From positions 1 to 14,932 of the forward strand of contig JAKFER010000183.1 in assembly GCA_036675565.1 (NCBI GenBank): a DNA stretch of 14,932 bases. Direction: 5' to 3'. Positions within the stretch are counted from its first letter, which is position 1. Each line of letters begins with the position of its first letter. This DNA is from JACCYQ01 sp036675565. Lineage in GTDB: Bacteria; Bacteroidota; Bacteroidia; Chitinophagales; Chitinophagaceae. A program made the translations under genes and the position numbers. This document shows positions 14,825 to 14,932 of the stretch, piece after piece. Below the pieces are notes generated by a model. The model ran no database searches. It saw nothing but the letters and a program-made list of their open reading frames with translations, and had not been told where the DNA came from.

Positions 14825-14932
14825 ATGAAGAAATTTTTTATCATTATTTTTTTGATCATAACATACAACGGGTATGCCCAACCGCTTTCACAACAGCTTG
14901 CCATGACAGCTATCAAAACCTGGCCCGATTCC
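14825..14932 (+). CDS. Probable GH105 unsaturated glucuronyl/rhamnogalacturonyl hydrolase, N-terminus only (3' truncated)
   Basis: Only the first 36 codons are inside the window. The start MKKFFIIIFLIITYNGYAQ is a Sec signal peptide with probable cleavage before Gln19. The mature start PLSQQLAMTAIKTWPDS resembles the first helix of GH105 enzymes (YteR/YesR-like), where a 'LS.xMA.tvmkiWpDS' pattern is common. Those enzymes hydrolyse the 4,5-unsaturated uronyl residue that pectate and rhamnogalacturonan lyases leave at the non-reducing end, which fits the two PL1 enzymes upstream. The identification rests on about 17 mature residues plus context, so it is moderate. The 50-base gap after GH28 has an oligo-T run but no hairpin I can fold, so co-transcription with GH28 is likely. 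Confidence 0.6.
   Translation, partial: MKKFFIIIFLIITYNGYAQPLSQQLAMTAIKTWPDS

Noticed and set aside
1..14932. tRNA, rRNA, CRISPR arrays, insertion sequences, phage genes or toxin-antitoxin modules
   Set aside because: No cloverleaf-like stretch, regularly spaced repeats, transposase motifs or terminal inverted repeats were seen; the window is a continuous catabolic locus.

Overview
This window is most of a pectin-degrading polysaccharide utilization locus (PUL) from a member of the Bacteroidota. The evidence is a SusC/SusD pair, lipoproteins with Bacteroidota-style N-termini, signal peptides that end at a Gln, start codons without recognisable Shine-Dalgarno sequences, AT-rich gaps between genes, and all genes on the plus strand. 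The Chitinophagaceae or a related soil/plant-associated lineage is my guess from general protein style and cannot be proved here.

Layout. (1) Bases 1-4887 hold the outer-membrane uptake and binding module: the C-terminal two thirds or less of a SusC TonB-dependent porin (cut by the window start), a SusD lipoprotein, and a lipoprotein with fibronectin-III-like and beta-helix (DUF4957/DUF5123-type) regions. A good intrinsic terminator hairpin follows at 4905-4933. (2) Bases 4966-11016 hold a compact enzyme cluster: PL1 pectate lyase, CE12 SGNH acetylesterase, CE8 pectin methylesterase, a second PL1 lyase with an N-terminal InlB-type repeat, and a GH43 glycosidase. The first four genes are only 1, 3 and 9 bases apart. 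(3) Bases 11062-12760 hold an inner-membrane MFS transporter with an enlarged periplasmic loop, plus a 76-residue two-helix membrane protein. (4) A 370-base gap without a convincing gene carries several inverted repeats. (5) Bases 13131-14774 encode a GH28 polygalacturonase, and the first 36 codons of a probable GH105 unsaturated uronyl hydrolase run off the end.

Working model (inference from family knowledge). The esterases remove methyl (CE8) and acetyl (CE12) groups, the PL1 lyases and GH28 cut the exposed galacturonan, SusC/D and the associated lipoprotein bind and import oligomers, GH43 trims arabinose or xylose side groups, GH105 opens the unsaturated ends left by the lyases, and the MFS carrier takes uronate-type monomers into the cytoplasm. 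No regulator (HTCS, AraC, LacI or ECF sigma/anti-sigma) lies inside the window.

I did not find a clearly new system. The least understood parts are the beta-helix lipoprotein, the transporter plus small membrane protein pair, the terminator between the binding and enzyme modules, and the palindromes upstream of GH28.
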